Of a stretch of DNA of 24,103 nt, positions 7,488 to 15,400 are shown in pieces. Each line of letters opens with the position of its first letter. Within the stretch, counting starts at the first letter, position 1. The DNA comes from Bacteroidales bacterium (GTDB lineage: Bacteria; Bacteroidota; Bacteroidia; Bacteroidales; JAADJA01): the NCBI GenBank assembly GCA_029933495.1, contig JAOZOC010000006.1, forward strand, positions 1 through 24,103. Reading direction: 5' to 3'. The notes under the pieces were generated by a model, which worked only from the letters and a program-made list of their open reading frames with translations, searched no databases and was not told where the DNA came from. The translations under genes were made by a program, and so were the position numbers.

Positions 7488-8714
7488 ATGAAACGTAAAG
7501 TGTTTGCAATTTTTTTAATTGCAATATTTTCGACAGGATATTTGTATGCACAAGTTAATCCTAATGATCCTAATTATCAGATTGATAAGGCTGCAGGTAA
7601 TCTTCCTCTTACGCCAGATCCGGTACCGTATAACGGACCAATTCCGACAATGGGAGTTCTTGGTAACCATGCACCTAATTCTGGATTGTTGATTCCTTTA
7701 GATGGCACTTTTACCTTAGCAATGGCGCCAAATGATGATGGTTCCGCTGGGCCATTTTCCTTACCGTTCACATTCTGCTTTTATGGGAATAATGAAACCG
7801 GGTTTTACATTAACAATAATGGAAATGTATCATTTGGAGGCCCTTACTGGCAATATACACCTTCAGGGTTTCCACTTTCAGGCTTCCCAATGCTTGCCCC
7901 ATTTTGGGCTGATGTTGATACCAGATCGTGTGGAAATGTGTGGTATAAAATTGAGACTTCTCCATACAGGGTAACGGTTATATGGGAAGAAGTTGGTTAT
8001 TTTTATAATCACTGTGATAAGGTGGATTATATGGAGCTAATATTTACAGATGGCAATGATCCTCTGATAGGCATCGGAAACAATGTGGCGTTTAGCTATA
8101 ATGATTTGCAGTGGACTACAGGTGATATAACTGGAAACGGGGGTTTTGGAGGTTCGCCGGCTAGTGTCGGAATAAACAGCGGAGATGGAGTTAATTTTGC
8201 GCTTGTGGGCAGGTTCGACCATCCCGGTAGTGATTATGATGGCCCCGGTGGTAATCCTGATGGTGTTGATTATCTGGACAACCAGGCTTTTGTGTTTAAT
8301 ACATGCAATGCCCAGACAAATATCCCTCCTGTGCCAACAGGGTTCCCAAGTATGCCTATTGTTGTAAATGTAGGAGAGACATATAATCTGACAGTGCAGT
8401 TTCTTGCTCCTGAGGTTGGACAAACCGTTACAACTGTTGTGGCAGACGGAGGTTTATCAGGTTTTACTTACACTTCAATACCCGGCAATCCGTCAGTAGT
8501 AACAATGCAATTGATAGGATCTTTAAGTAACCTTGGTGCTCATACTGTCCAGCTAACGGCAACAGATGATGGAGTCCCTGTTGGAATAACAACTGTTAAT
8601 GTTGATTTTATTGTGCAGCAGGGAGGCTCACAAGTGCCAATTTCAAACTGGGCGGTAATTATTGCCGTAATATTGATCGGAACTATTGTTTGGGTAAGGA
8701 AATTTAATGGTTAG
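7488..8714 (+). CDS. NIDO domain protein with exosortase-type C-terminal signal (substrate 2)
   Basis: The 408-residue protein has a signal peptide ending near YLYAQ. Residues about 60-265 look like a NIDO (nidogen-like) domain: FSLPFTFCFYGN, FYINNNGNVSFGG, MLAPFWADVDTRSCGNVWYK, RVTVIWEEVGYF and a late ASVGINSGDGVNFALVG block. Residues about 275-375 form an Ig/cadherin-like beta domain (VGETYNLTVQFLAPEVGQ, TVQLTATDDGVP). The tail 383-408, VPISNWAVIIAVILIG then WVRKF, is nearly identical to that of substrate 1, although the ectodomains are unrelated. NIDO domains occur in extracellular adhesion proteins, so a surface adhesin role is likely but unproven. Downstream is an 11-bp hairpin. The shared leader upstream suggests co-regulation with substrate 3. 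Confidence 0.85.
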   Translation: MKRKVFAIFLIAIFSTGYLYAQVNPNDPNYQIDKAAGNLPLTPDPVPYNGPIPTMGVLGNHAPNSGLLIPLDGTFTLAMAPNDDGSAGPFSLPFTFCFYGNNETGFYINNNGNVSFGGPYWQYTPSGFPLSGFPMLAPFWADVDTRSCGNVWYKIETSPYRVTVIWEEVGYFYNHCDKVDYMELIFTDGNDPLIGIGNNVAFSYNDLQWTTGDITGNGGFGGSPASVGINSGDGVNFALVGRFDHPGSDYDGPGGNPDGVDYLDNQAFVFNTCNAQTNIPPVPTGFPSMPIVVNVGETYNLTVQFLAPEVGQTVTTVVADGGLSGFTYTSIPGNPSVVTMQLIGSLSNLGAHTVQLTATDDGVPVGITTVNVDFIVQQGGSQVPISNWAVIIAVILIGTIVWVRKFNG

Positions 8715-8722
8715 TCTTTTCG

Positions 8723-8763
8723 AACAGAGGAGGTTTAATAGCCTCCTCTGTTAATTGTTTTAT
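8723..8763 (+). terminator. Terminator-like hairpin after substrate 2
   Basis: AACAGAGGAGG (8723-8733) and CCTCCTCTGTT (8742-8752) form a perfect 11-bp stem with an 8-base loop, followed by AATTGTTTTATTT. The U-tract is interrupted, so termination may be partial and allow readthrough into the small gene at 8816. Confidence 0.7.
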
Positions 8764-8815
8764 TTGAAAATTTGATTTGAAAAATTTATGCTGAAGTAAA
8801 TTAAATTTTAATCCA

Positions 8816-9313
8816 ATGAAAAAATATATTTTCGCTTTGTTGATGACCCCCCTAATGGCATTTTCCCAAAATGAGAAAACGAATAAAATGAGTATTGATC
8901 TAAGCAAGTATAAAGGTAAAGAGATTACCATTATCGGGTATAAACCCATTGGTCCTAATGCTGTCAAATGCCCGGTAAAGGCAGTAAAAATTACTGTAGA
9001 ACAGGTTGCTATTGATACCTGTTATAATTTGATGGGAAAGGAATTTACTAATGATATAGTTCAAAGCCTTGATGATAACCCATTCTATATAAAACTTTTA
9101 AAGATCTCAAAAAAAGAAATATTAAATATTCAGTCTGAGCTTGAGAATTTTAAGGATGATAAGTGTGATGAATCCCCAACACCATACATAATAATAATCA
9201 CAAATAAGAGGAGTACCGAGATTTATGGCTTGAAACGTTTTCTTCATTGTTATCCGGGAAAATCTAAAGATTTTATGGAGAAAATCGGGAAGCTGATAAA
9301 TTCAATAAACTAA
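8816..9313 (+). CDS. Small secreted four-cysteine protein B (paralogue of 6831-7331)
   Basis: This 165-residue protein of unrecognised family has a short signal peptide (MKKYIFALLMTPLMAFSQ). Cys lie at 52, 69, 117 and 145, the same positions as in the protein at 6831-7331, with about 77 of 165 residues identical in an ungapped alignment. Conserved blocks are KYK-x-KE (31-36), AIDTCY (65-70), NPFY/NDFY (88-91), YGLK and CYPxKS. The predicted alternation of strands with one helix (KKEILNIQSELENFK) suggests a compact alpha/beta fold. It starts 101 bases after substrate 2 and is followed after 157 bases by substrate 3, mirroring the arrangement of its paralogue (156 bases to substrate 2). The repeated order substrate, hairpin, small protein implies a duplicated cassette. 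Confidence 0.78.
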   Translation: MKKYIFALLMTPLMAFSQNEKTNKMSIDLSKYKGKEITIIGYKPIGPNAVKCPVKAVKITVEQVAIDTCYNLMGKEFTNDIVQSLDDNPFYIKLLKISKKEILNIQSELENFKDDKCDESPTPYIIIITNKRSTEIYGLKRFLHCYPGKSKDFMEKIGKLINSIN

Positions 9314-9392
9314 ATATTAAAGACTAAATATATTGTTAACTAAAATAAAAAATATGGAATAAAAAAACAGCAAATAATTTTATCATAGTTTT

Positions 9393-9454
9393 ATATTTTG
9401 ACTAAGCATATTTTTATAAAGTATTAAGGTTTAGGTAAATAAAGTAAGTTTAAC
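9393..9454 (+). promoter_or_regulatory. Conserved upstream element of substrate 3 (copy 2)
   Basis: Second copy of the element before substrate 2: ATATTTT, GACTAAGC (9400-9407), TATTAAGGTTT (9422-9432) and TAAATAAAGTAAGTTTAA (from 9436). The 22-base offset between the first two boxes is preserved. The flanking sequence on both sides is not conserved, which argues for function rather than recent duplication alone. Confidence 0.6.
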
Positions 9455-9470
9455 ATTAAATTTTAAAATT

Positions 9471-10850
9471 ATGAAATCAATAATCAAAATGGCAAAATGG
9501 ATTTATTATCCCATTTTTGCGTTGCTATTGTTTGGTCTTTCAAACATACTAATGGGGGGTTCTGTTTATGTTATTGCAAATTTAAACTCAACTCCACCTA
9601 TCGTAAATTCTTACGATATTCAGGGGGCAGGTAGTCAACTGTTATATCAAACCACAGTAGGTGTTCAGACAAGCTGGACTCCAGTGGGAATGGCAATTGA
9701 TACTGTTTCAAAAACTATTTTTGTTACATCTGAATTCTCTAGTGTCATTGATTTGTTGGATGCTCAGTATATGACCAACAAAGGAAGCACTTCAGCTCCA
9801 AATGCTAATGACCTTGCAGGCATTGTTTATGATCATGGTAATTCAATTCTATACGCAGTTGACAGAGGCACAAACCATTTATATGTTTATAATTGGAATC
9901 CTACCACTAATACTTTAACATTAATCGGTGGCAACTATATTAGTTTACCAGGAACAGCAACTGCATATGGTTTGGCTTTGGATTATCTGAATGATATTTT
10001 ATATGTTGGTGATGCTACAAGTTCAGGGGTGAAATATTATAATATTTCCAATTTGACGACACTTGCAGGTTCTATCAATGTTTCTCATTCACCAACTGGC
10101 ATAGCTATTGATGTGCCGAATCAAATTATTTACACGGGAGCCGGATATCCTTATGGCCCAACTACTTTCAGCCAATACTTCCTCAATAACTCAACTGAAT
10201 CATTTGTTGATCTTGGAAGCCCTGTGCTAGGTATTGCTGTTAATCAATTAACCGGTAATATTTATATGACCTTTTATGGCACAGGAGGACCATATCAGGA
10301 TAACTTAATTGTTATGGATCAAAGTCTTAATGTAACTTGGTTGTCAGGTGATATTGGGGAGCCATCCGGCCTTTGTATTGCCGAGGGTGCAGGATACAAT
10401 CCTTTGTCGCTTCAAAAGACCGATAATCTGGGTGGTGGTTGTGTGCAGACAGGTAGTAATATCTCATACACAATTTCATATAACAATGGGAATCCAACAG
10501 GGGTTACCGGTGTAGTTGTAACTGATCAGTTGAGCTCAAACGTAACCTTTGTTTCCTGTTCGGGAGGAGGAGTTTATAACTCAAGCACCCACACTATAAC
10601 CTGGACAGTTGGTCCAGTTGGAGGAAATACTGGCACAAGTTATTCTTTGGTTGTTACGGCCAATTCCGGGACATCTGTGCTGAATAATTGCTCAATTGAG
10701 TCAAATGAGACAGGAACATCAACCGTTACAATTTCAACAGATGTTTGTACTGCTCCTCAACAGGTGCCATTATCCAATGCGGGAATTATTATTTCTGTAT
10801 TTCTGATTGGAATGGTATTGTGGTTTGGAAAGGGCAGATTTCTGTCATAA
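9471..10850 (+). CDS. Beta-propeller plus DUF11 protein with variant exosortase-type tail (substrate 3)
   Basis: The 459-residue protein has a signal peptide within the first 30 residues. Residues about 32-305 contain repeated blade-like motifs (GMAIDTVSKTIFVTS, GIVYDHGNSILYAVD, GLALDYLNDILYVGD, GIAIDVPNQIIYTGA, GIAVNQLTGNIYMTF), the pattern of an NHL/YncE-like propeller. Residues about 312-425 are a DUF11-type domain (LQKTDNLGGGCVQTGSNISY, VTGVVVTDQLSSNVTFVSC, ITWTVGPV). The tail 432-459, VPLSNAGIIISVFLIG then WFGKGR, follows the sorting pattern but has lost the Trp after Asn and has a weaker basic end. It lies directly before the exosortase gene, separated by a strong palindrome. A surface-displayed binding role is likely; the ligand is unknown. 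Confidence 0.82.
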   Translation: MKSIIKMAKWIYYPIFALLLFGLSNILMGGSVYVIANLNSTPPIVNSYDIQGAGSQLLYQTTVGVQTSWTPVGMAIDTVSKTIFVTSEFSSVIDLLDAQYMTNKGSTSAPNANDLAGIVYDHGNSILYAVDRGTNHLYVYNWNPTTNTLTLIGGNYISLPGTATAYGLALDYLNDILYVGDATSSGVKYYNISNLTTLAGSINVSHSPTGIAIDVPNQIIYTGAGYPYGPTTFSQYFLNNSTESFVDLGSPVLGIAVNQLTGNIYMTFYGTGGPYQDNLIVMDQSLNVTWLSGDIGEPSGLCIAEGAGYNPLSLQKTDNLGGGCVQTGSNISYTISYNNGNPTGVTGVVVTDQLSSNVTFVSCSGGGVYNSSTHTITWTVGPVGGNTGTSYSLVVTANSGTSVLNNCSIESNETGTSTVTISTDVCTAPQQVPLSNAGIIISVFLIGMVLWFGKGRFLS

Positions 10851-10870
10851 ATGGTAGTTAGTATAGGTTT

Positions 10871-10906
10871 GCAAAAAGCTATTGAAAATTTTCAATAGCT
10901 TTTTGC
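10871..10906. terminator. 36-base perfect palindrome between substrate 3 and exosortase
   Basis: GCAAAAAGCTATTGAAAA is followed immediately by its exact reverse complement, giving an 18-bp stem (loop formed from the central bases) with T5 in the 3' arm and TGTTG after it. It starts 20 bases after the substrate 3 stop and 48 bases before the exosortase start. It could act as a terminator or attenuator that keeps exosortase expression below that of its substrates. Confidence 0.65.
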
Positions 10907-10953
10907 TGTTGTTTATAAAATCATTACATTTACAGTCTTAAAATAATACGATA

Positions 10954-11541
10954 TTGGATAAGAATAAAAAGTTAAAAAGTAAAAAAGAAATCCGTTTGCA
11001 AAGAGCTGAAAAAGTCCGGCTTAAACAGGAGAAAGCTCAGGAACGCCAAAAGCTGATGCCGTTGATTAAAGCTTTCGGATTATGGATAGTTTTAGTTTTG
11101 ATTCTTAACATCCCGTCACTTAAAGAAACCTTTGCAGGTTTCTTTGTCGATTTGACAGTCAAGTCAGTATTGGGTTTGAGTAAATTGCTCTTCCTTCCTG
11201 TTGTTCATTTGGGGGGGCAGAACATTTCAGTTAACGGGTATAATTTACAGATTATTTATGAATGTACTGCATATAATTTTTATCTTTTTGTAATTCCTTT
11301 AGTCATTTTTTCAAATTGGGAAATTAAAGCTAAACTGCTCAATATGATTATTTTTATTGGGGCAATTGTTATTGCTAATTTCTCAAGGTTTATAATAATG
11401 GGCTACATTGGCAGTTGGATGCCTGGTGCATTTGAAGCTATACATGATTACCTTTGGAATGTTGTATTTGGTATTCTGGTTTTTGCAGTCTGGTTATGGC
11501 GTGACAGAAAAGCTAATCCTAAACCTAAATCTATAACCTGA
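10954..11541 (+). CDS. Exosortase/archaeosortase family transpeptidase
   Basis: The 195-residue integral membrane protein has the three family catalytic residues in order: Cys104 in IIYECTAYNFY, Arg145 in IANFSRFIIMGYIG, and His164 in EAIHDYLWNVVFG. Hydrophobic helices lie at about 37-52, 98-120, 127-146 and 165-183; the short length fits the smaller archaeosortase-like members. Exosortases cut a C-terminal signal after export and pass the protein to another envelope molecule. The three upstream proteins with VP(I/L)SN tails are the obvious substrates. An in-frame stop at 10939-10941 leaves TTG at 10954 as the only useful early start; it gives a Lys/Arg-rich head of about 35 residues. An ATG at 11056 is the alternative. 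The subtype is not certain; it belongs with Bacteroidota-specific exosortases rather than proteobacterial EpsH types. Confidence 0.88.
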   Translation: MDKNKKLKSKKEIRLQRAEKVRLKQEKAQERQKLMPLIKAFGLWIVLVLILNIPSLKETFAGFFVDLTVKSVLGLSKLLFLPVVHLGGQNISVNGYNLQIIYECTAYNFYLFVIPLVIFSNWEIKAKLLNMIIFIGAIVIANFSRFIIMGYIGSWMPGAFEAIHDYLWNVVFGILVFAVWLWRDRKANPKPKSIT

Positions 11542-12050
11542 TGATGAAAAATATTGCCATAGTAATAGTTGCAACAGTTATAATATTTTTGTTGTGGTCG
11601 TTTGGTCTTGAAAAATTCTATGCCTATTTTTTATTTTACCTTGTATATGTTCCGGTTCATTTCGTTACCGATACCAGTCTGACCTTGTCTGTTGACCAGG
11701 CTCATCCTTTATATATTGTTAAAAGTTTGATAAATAATAAGGAGTATTCCTGGTCATTATCCGGTGAGCTGTTTTTGCTTCCAATCGTTCTATTACTTTC
11801 CTGGCAAATTTTTTTGTTTTTAGTCCTTCCCAAAAAGAGAGCTTTGAAAATATTCAGAAATAACGCTATTATTTTAGTCCTTTCACAAATGTTCTATCTG
11901 TTCCTGCTCACATTATACTGGAAGTCATCAATAGCAAGGCTTATACATGATATGCTAAACAATAATCTTATAATTATAACAGTTTTTTTGATAATTAAAG
12001 ACAGTGTGAAGAATCATTTGTTTGAGAGAAAGCCTGATTCTGAAGACTGA
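11541..12050 (+). CDS. Exosortase-associated small membrane protein
   Basis: The ATG overlaps the exosortase stop (TGATG), so the two are translationally coupled; a second ATG follows directly at 11544. The 169-residue product is very hydrophobic, with segments at about 4-22, 26-41, 75-96, 108-126 and 140-153, and a charged end (FERKPDSED). A loop between helices two and three (42-74, with DQAHPLYIVKSL) should face the periplasm. I see no catalytic motif. Several Bacteroidota exosortases have a dedicated membrane partner encoded next door, and this one fits that type; it may help substrate recognition or supply the acceptor. The function is inferred from coupling only. Confidence 0.75.
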   Translation: MMKNIAIVIVATVIIFLLWSFGLEKFYAYFLFYLVYVPVHFVTDTSLTLSVDQAHPLYIVKSLINNKEYSWSLSGELFLLPIVLLLSWQIFLFLVLPKKRALKIFRNNAIILVLSQMFYLFLLTLYWKSSIARLIHDMLNNNLIIITVFLIIKDSVKNHLFERKPDSED

Positions 12051-12204
12051 TTTTAACTCTAATGTGTCTAAAATTGGGAGTAGTTTCTATAATTGAAACA
12101 TATTAATATTTTGTTTTTCCTCTAAAAATCTGTAAATCAATAATAAATAATATCGGCATAATAATTGTAACATATCACGCTATTAACGATGTAATGCTGA
12201 TCAT

Positions 12205-12285
12205 ATGATGAACAGAAACCAAAGTCAATCAAACTCCTCCGAAAGCATTTTTTATATTAACAGTGAAGTTTATGATTTAGGTTAA
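12205..12285 (+). CDS. Possible 26-residue small open frame
   Basis: ATGATGAACAGA opens a frame of 26 codons ending in TAA at 12283-12285, just six bases before a terminator. The peptide is polar (Asn, Gln, Ser and Glu rich, ending SEVYDLG), with no membrane segment. The position right before a terminator is suggestive, but there is no clear ribosome site and chance is a good explanation. Confidence 0.2.
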   Translation: MMNRNQSQSNSSESIFYINSEVYDLG

Positions 12286-12291
12286 AATGGC

Positions 12292-12321
12292 CATAGCAAA
12301 AAAAGCTATGCTGTTTTTTTT
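12292..12321 (+). terminator. Rho-independent terminator downstream of the exosortase operon
   Basis: CATAGC (12292-12297), a seven-A loop and GCTATG (12305-12310) form a hairpin followed by CTG and eight T. It closes the exosortase transcript about 240 bases after the last stop codon, separating it from the giant gene. Confidence 0.7.
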
Positions 12322-12457
12322 ATTGCTGAATGGTTAGGATTAATCTGTTTTGATAGTTTTTATCGAAACACTTAGCTTGAAAACCTTAATACCGTAATAA
12401 ATATATCGCTTAGTTAACTTACAATTTAATTAATCTTAATTAAAAATAGTTAACGTT

Positions 12458-15400
12458 ATGAAAAATGATTACAATCAAATGCGAAAAGAATTGTTTGATT
12501 TTTTGAAATTGACAATTCTTATGGCAATCTCTATTCTTGGATTCGCCATTAATTCGTATTCCCAAACACTTGTCACCGATCCGGCTGACGGACACTATTG
12601 TGAAGGTGGAACAGGTGTGGGAATATGTGTTGAAAACACCGCTGTAGGACAGAACTATTATGTTATGCACAACGGTGATACCCTAAACTGTATAATTGGT
12701 GATGGAGGAACCGTCTGTTGTGTCGGGTTTACAGACGCAGGAGACTATACAACACTACCTCCAACAGGTACTGTGACGATCACAGTTGACCCGCTACCTG
12801 CAATGCCAACTATTACAGGTGATTTTTACCTGTGTGATTATTATATGATGACAACATATATCACTTATGAAAACTTACCTAAATCAGATTATACTTTTTC
12901 GTGGCAAGCAGTAGGTCATGTTGATGGAGGTGGAAGTTTACAGGGTTTCTATGGCTTGCCGGATGAAAATGAGTTGCAGGTAATTGCAGGTAATGCCGAC
13001 TGGTTTACATTGCAGGTTACTGTGATGAATAATGCAACCGGTTGTGAGATTGCATCTGAGATTGATACAACATATATTTGTCAACCGATTGCAAATAATA
13101 TTATATCTTCAGATACAAGTATCTGTCATCTTGACCATGCTTGTTTTACCGGTAGTATTCCAACCGGAGGATGTGATGATCTGACTTATCTATGGCAGAT
13201 GAGTACTGACAATACAAACTGGGAAGCAGCCTGGTGCTGTAATCCTGATGCTAATGATACTGTTGATTATTGTACCCCCGATTTAGCGGGGCCGGCTACG
13301 TATTATTTTAAAAGGATAGTTCAGGGCCCTGCCTGCTATTCGGAGAGTAATGTTGTTACTCTTACCGTTTATGCTGAATTTGTGGTTGATCCGCTTGTCC
13401 CTGATCAGGAAACAATTTGCTGGAATACAGTCCCAGATTGTATTGGGCCAGTCGTTGCCAGTGGCGGTGACGGGAATTATACATATCAGTGGTATGAATC
13501 AAGTGATAATACAACCTTCACTGCAATTAGCGGATTTGTGACTGATACTTATTGTCCTCCTGCTTTGTTGGATGATATGTGGTACTATTGTGAAGTAACA
13601 AATTTATGTGGTGTGATTAATACAAACACCTATTGGGTTGAAGTTTATGACCAATTCCTTCCGGGAGTCATAGGTGATCCTCAAACAATTTGTTATAATA
13701 CTGTTCCCGGCCAGCTTTATTTTACAGCAGCTCCGTCTGGTGGAGATGGGTCTTATACTTATCAATGGCAGATGGATCCAAACTGTCTGGGGAACTGGAT
13801 TGATATTTCAGGAGCAACAAATGCAACATACCAGCCTCCTGCCTTGTCTGATACAACTTGCTACAGAGCAATTGTATTTAACATTTGTGATACTTTGCCA
13901 ACAAACGAAATTCAAATCAAAGTTTGGGATGAATTCTGGCTTGAACCTATTACAGGCGATACAAGCATTTGCTACAATACATCTCCAGATTGTATTGGGC
14001 CGGTTGTTGCACACGGAGGCCAAAATAATGGAAACTCTTCAGGATATACATATCAATGGTATAATGGCAGTGGTGCTATCTCAGGTGAGACAAACCCAAC
14101 ATTATGTCTTACAGATTTAACTACTACCGATACTTACTATTGTGAGGTAACTGATCCTTGTGGAGTGCTACAGACAAATAGTGTAACAATAACCGTTTGG
14201 GATGACTTTGATCCGGGTACGGTAGGATTTGTACCTGATGAATGTAACACTGACTCTGTAGATGTTTGTTATAATACGGCACCACCTTGTATTGCATTCT
14301 GTCCTCCAGGACCAACAGGTGGACAGCCTGGAATATATACATATCAGTGGTTATTCTCAACGGATATGGTCAATTTCAATCCTGTTACATATCCTGATGC
14401 CACAAATGACACACTGTGCCCACCAGCTTTGACACAAACGACATATTACAAGTGTCAGGTTAGTAACCTGTGTGCAACAGGTGTAACTAATGTTGCAACG
14501 GTTCATGTTTGGGATCCGTTTGTTGCCGGAAATATCGGATTCGATCCAAGTTGCGATGATGCGGACACGGTTTGCTATAATACGGTTCCCGATTGTATAA
14601 TTGAATGTACACCTGCATCTGGAGGTAATACAGTTTCTGGTTATTCATATTTATGGTTTGAATCAACTGATGGAACAAACTTCACAGAAATATCCGGTGA
14701 AACAAATTCAGATTATTGTCCACCTGCATTGATGGTTGATTACTGGTATTATCGACTTGATCATAATTCGTGTGGTGTTTTGAGTACCGACACGGTTCAT
14801 GTAATGGTTTGGCCTGAATTCCTGGCTGGAACTGTCGGAAATGATCAGACGATCTGTTATAATACAGTACCAGATAGCCTGATTGAGCTGACACCGACAG
14901 CAGGAGGCGATGGTGTTTACACATATCAATGGCAAATGAGTACTAATTGTACCGGAACCTGGACTGATATTGCCGGAGCAACTTATGCCGGATATCAACC
15001 ACTTGCATTAACAGATACAACCTGCTTCAGGCGTATTGATATGAACTTCTGCGATACAATTCCTACTCCACCGGTTCAGATAAATGTTTGGGATGACTTA
15101 ATGCCGGGAACAATCGGTGATGATCAGACTATCTGTAATAATACAATTCCTGCCCTTCTTGGATTTGTTACAACACCAACAGGTGGAGAGCCTGGTGTAT
15201 ATACATATCAATGGCAGGAAAGTGTTAATTGTACCGGAATATGGACAGGCATCTCGGGGGCAACAGGTACAACGTATCAGCCTCCTGCATTAACGGATAC
15301 AACGTGCTTCAGAGTGGTTGTTACAAATATATGCGGGGTAGTAGAGACTCTACCTGTTCAGATCAATGTATGGGATCCTCTTGATGTTGGAAATGTGGGA

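Larger units (their letters stand above)
12051..12457. other. Intergenic region between the exosortase operon and the giant repeat protein gene
   Basis: This 407-base AT-rich stretch holds a possible 26-codon open frame (12205-12285), a good terminator (12292-12321) and the leader of the giant gene. Near the giant gene's start there are two GTTAAC sites (12413-12418, 12449-12454) flanking an imperfect palindrome TTTAATTAATCTTAATTAAA (about 12425-12444). I found no convincing TAnnTTTG promoter. Confidence 0.6.

Noticed and set aside
12361..12400. AAAACCTTAATACC before the giant gene as an inverted copy of the TATTAAGG box of substrates 2 and 3
   Set aside because: Only one short AT-rich box matches, and the partner GACTAAGC box is not at the conserved distance, so chance is more likely.
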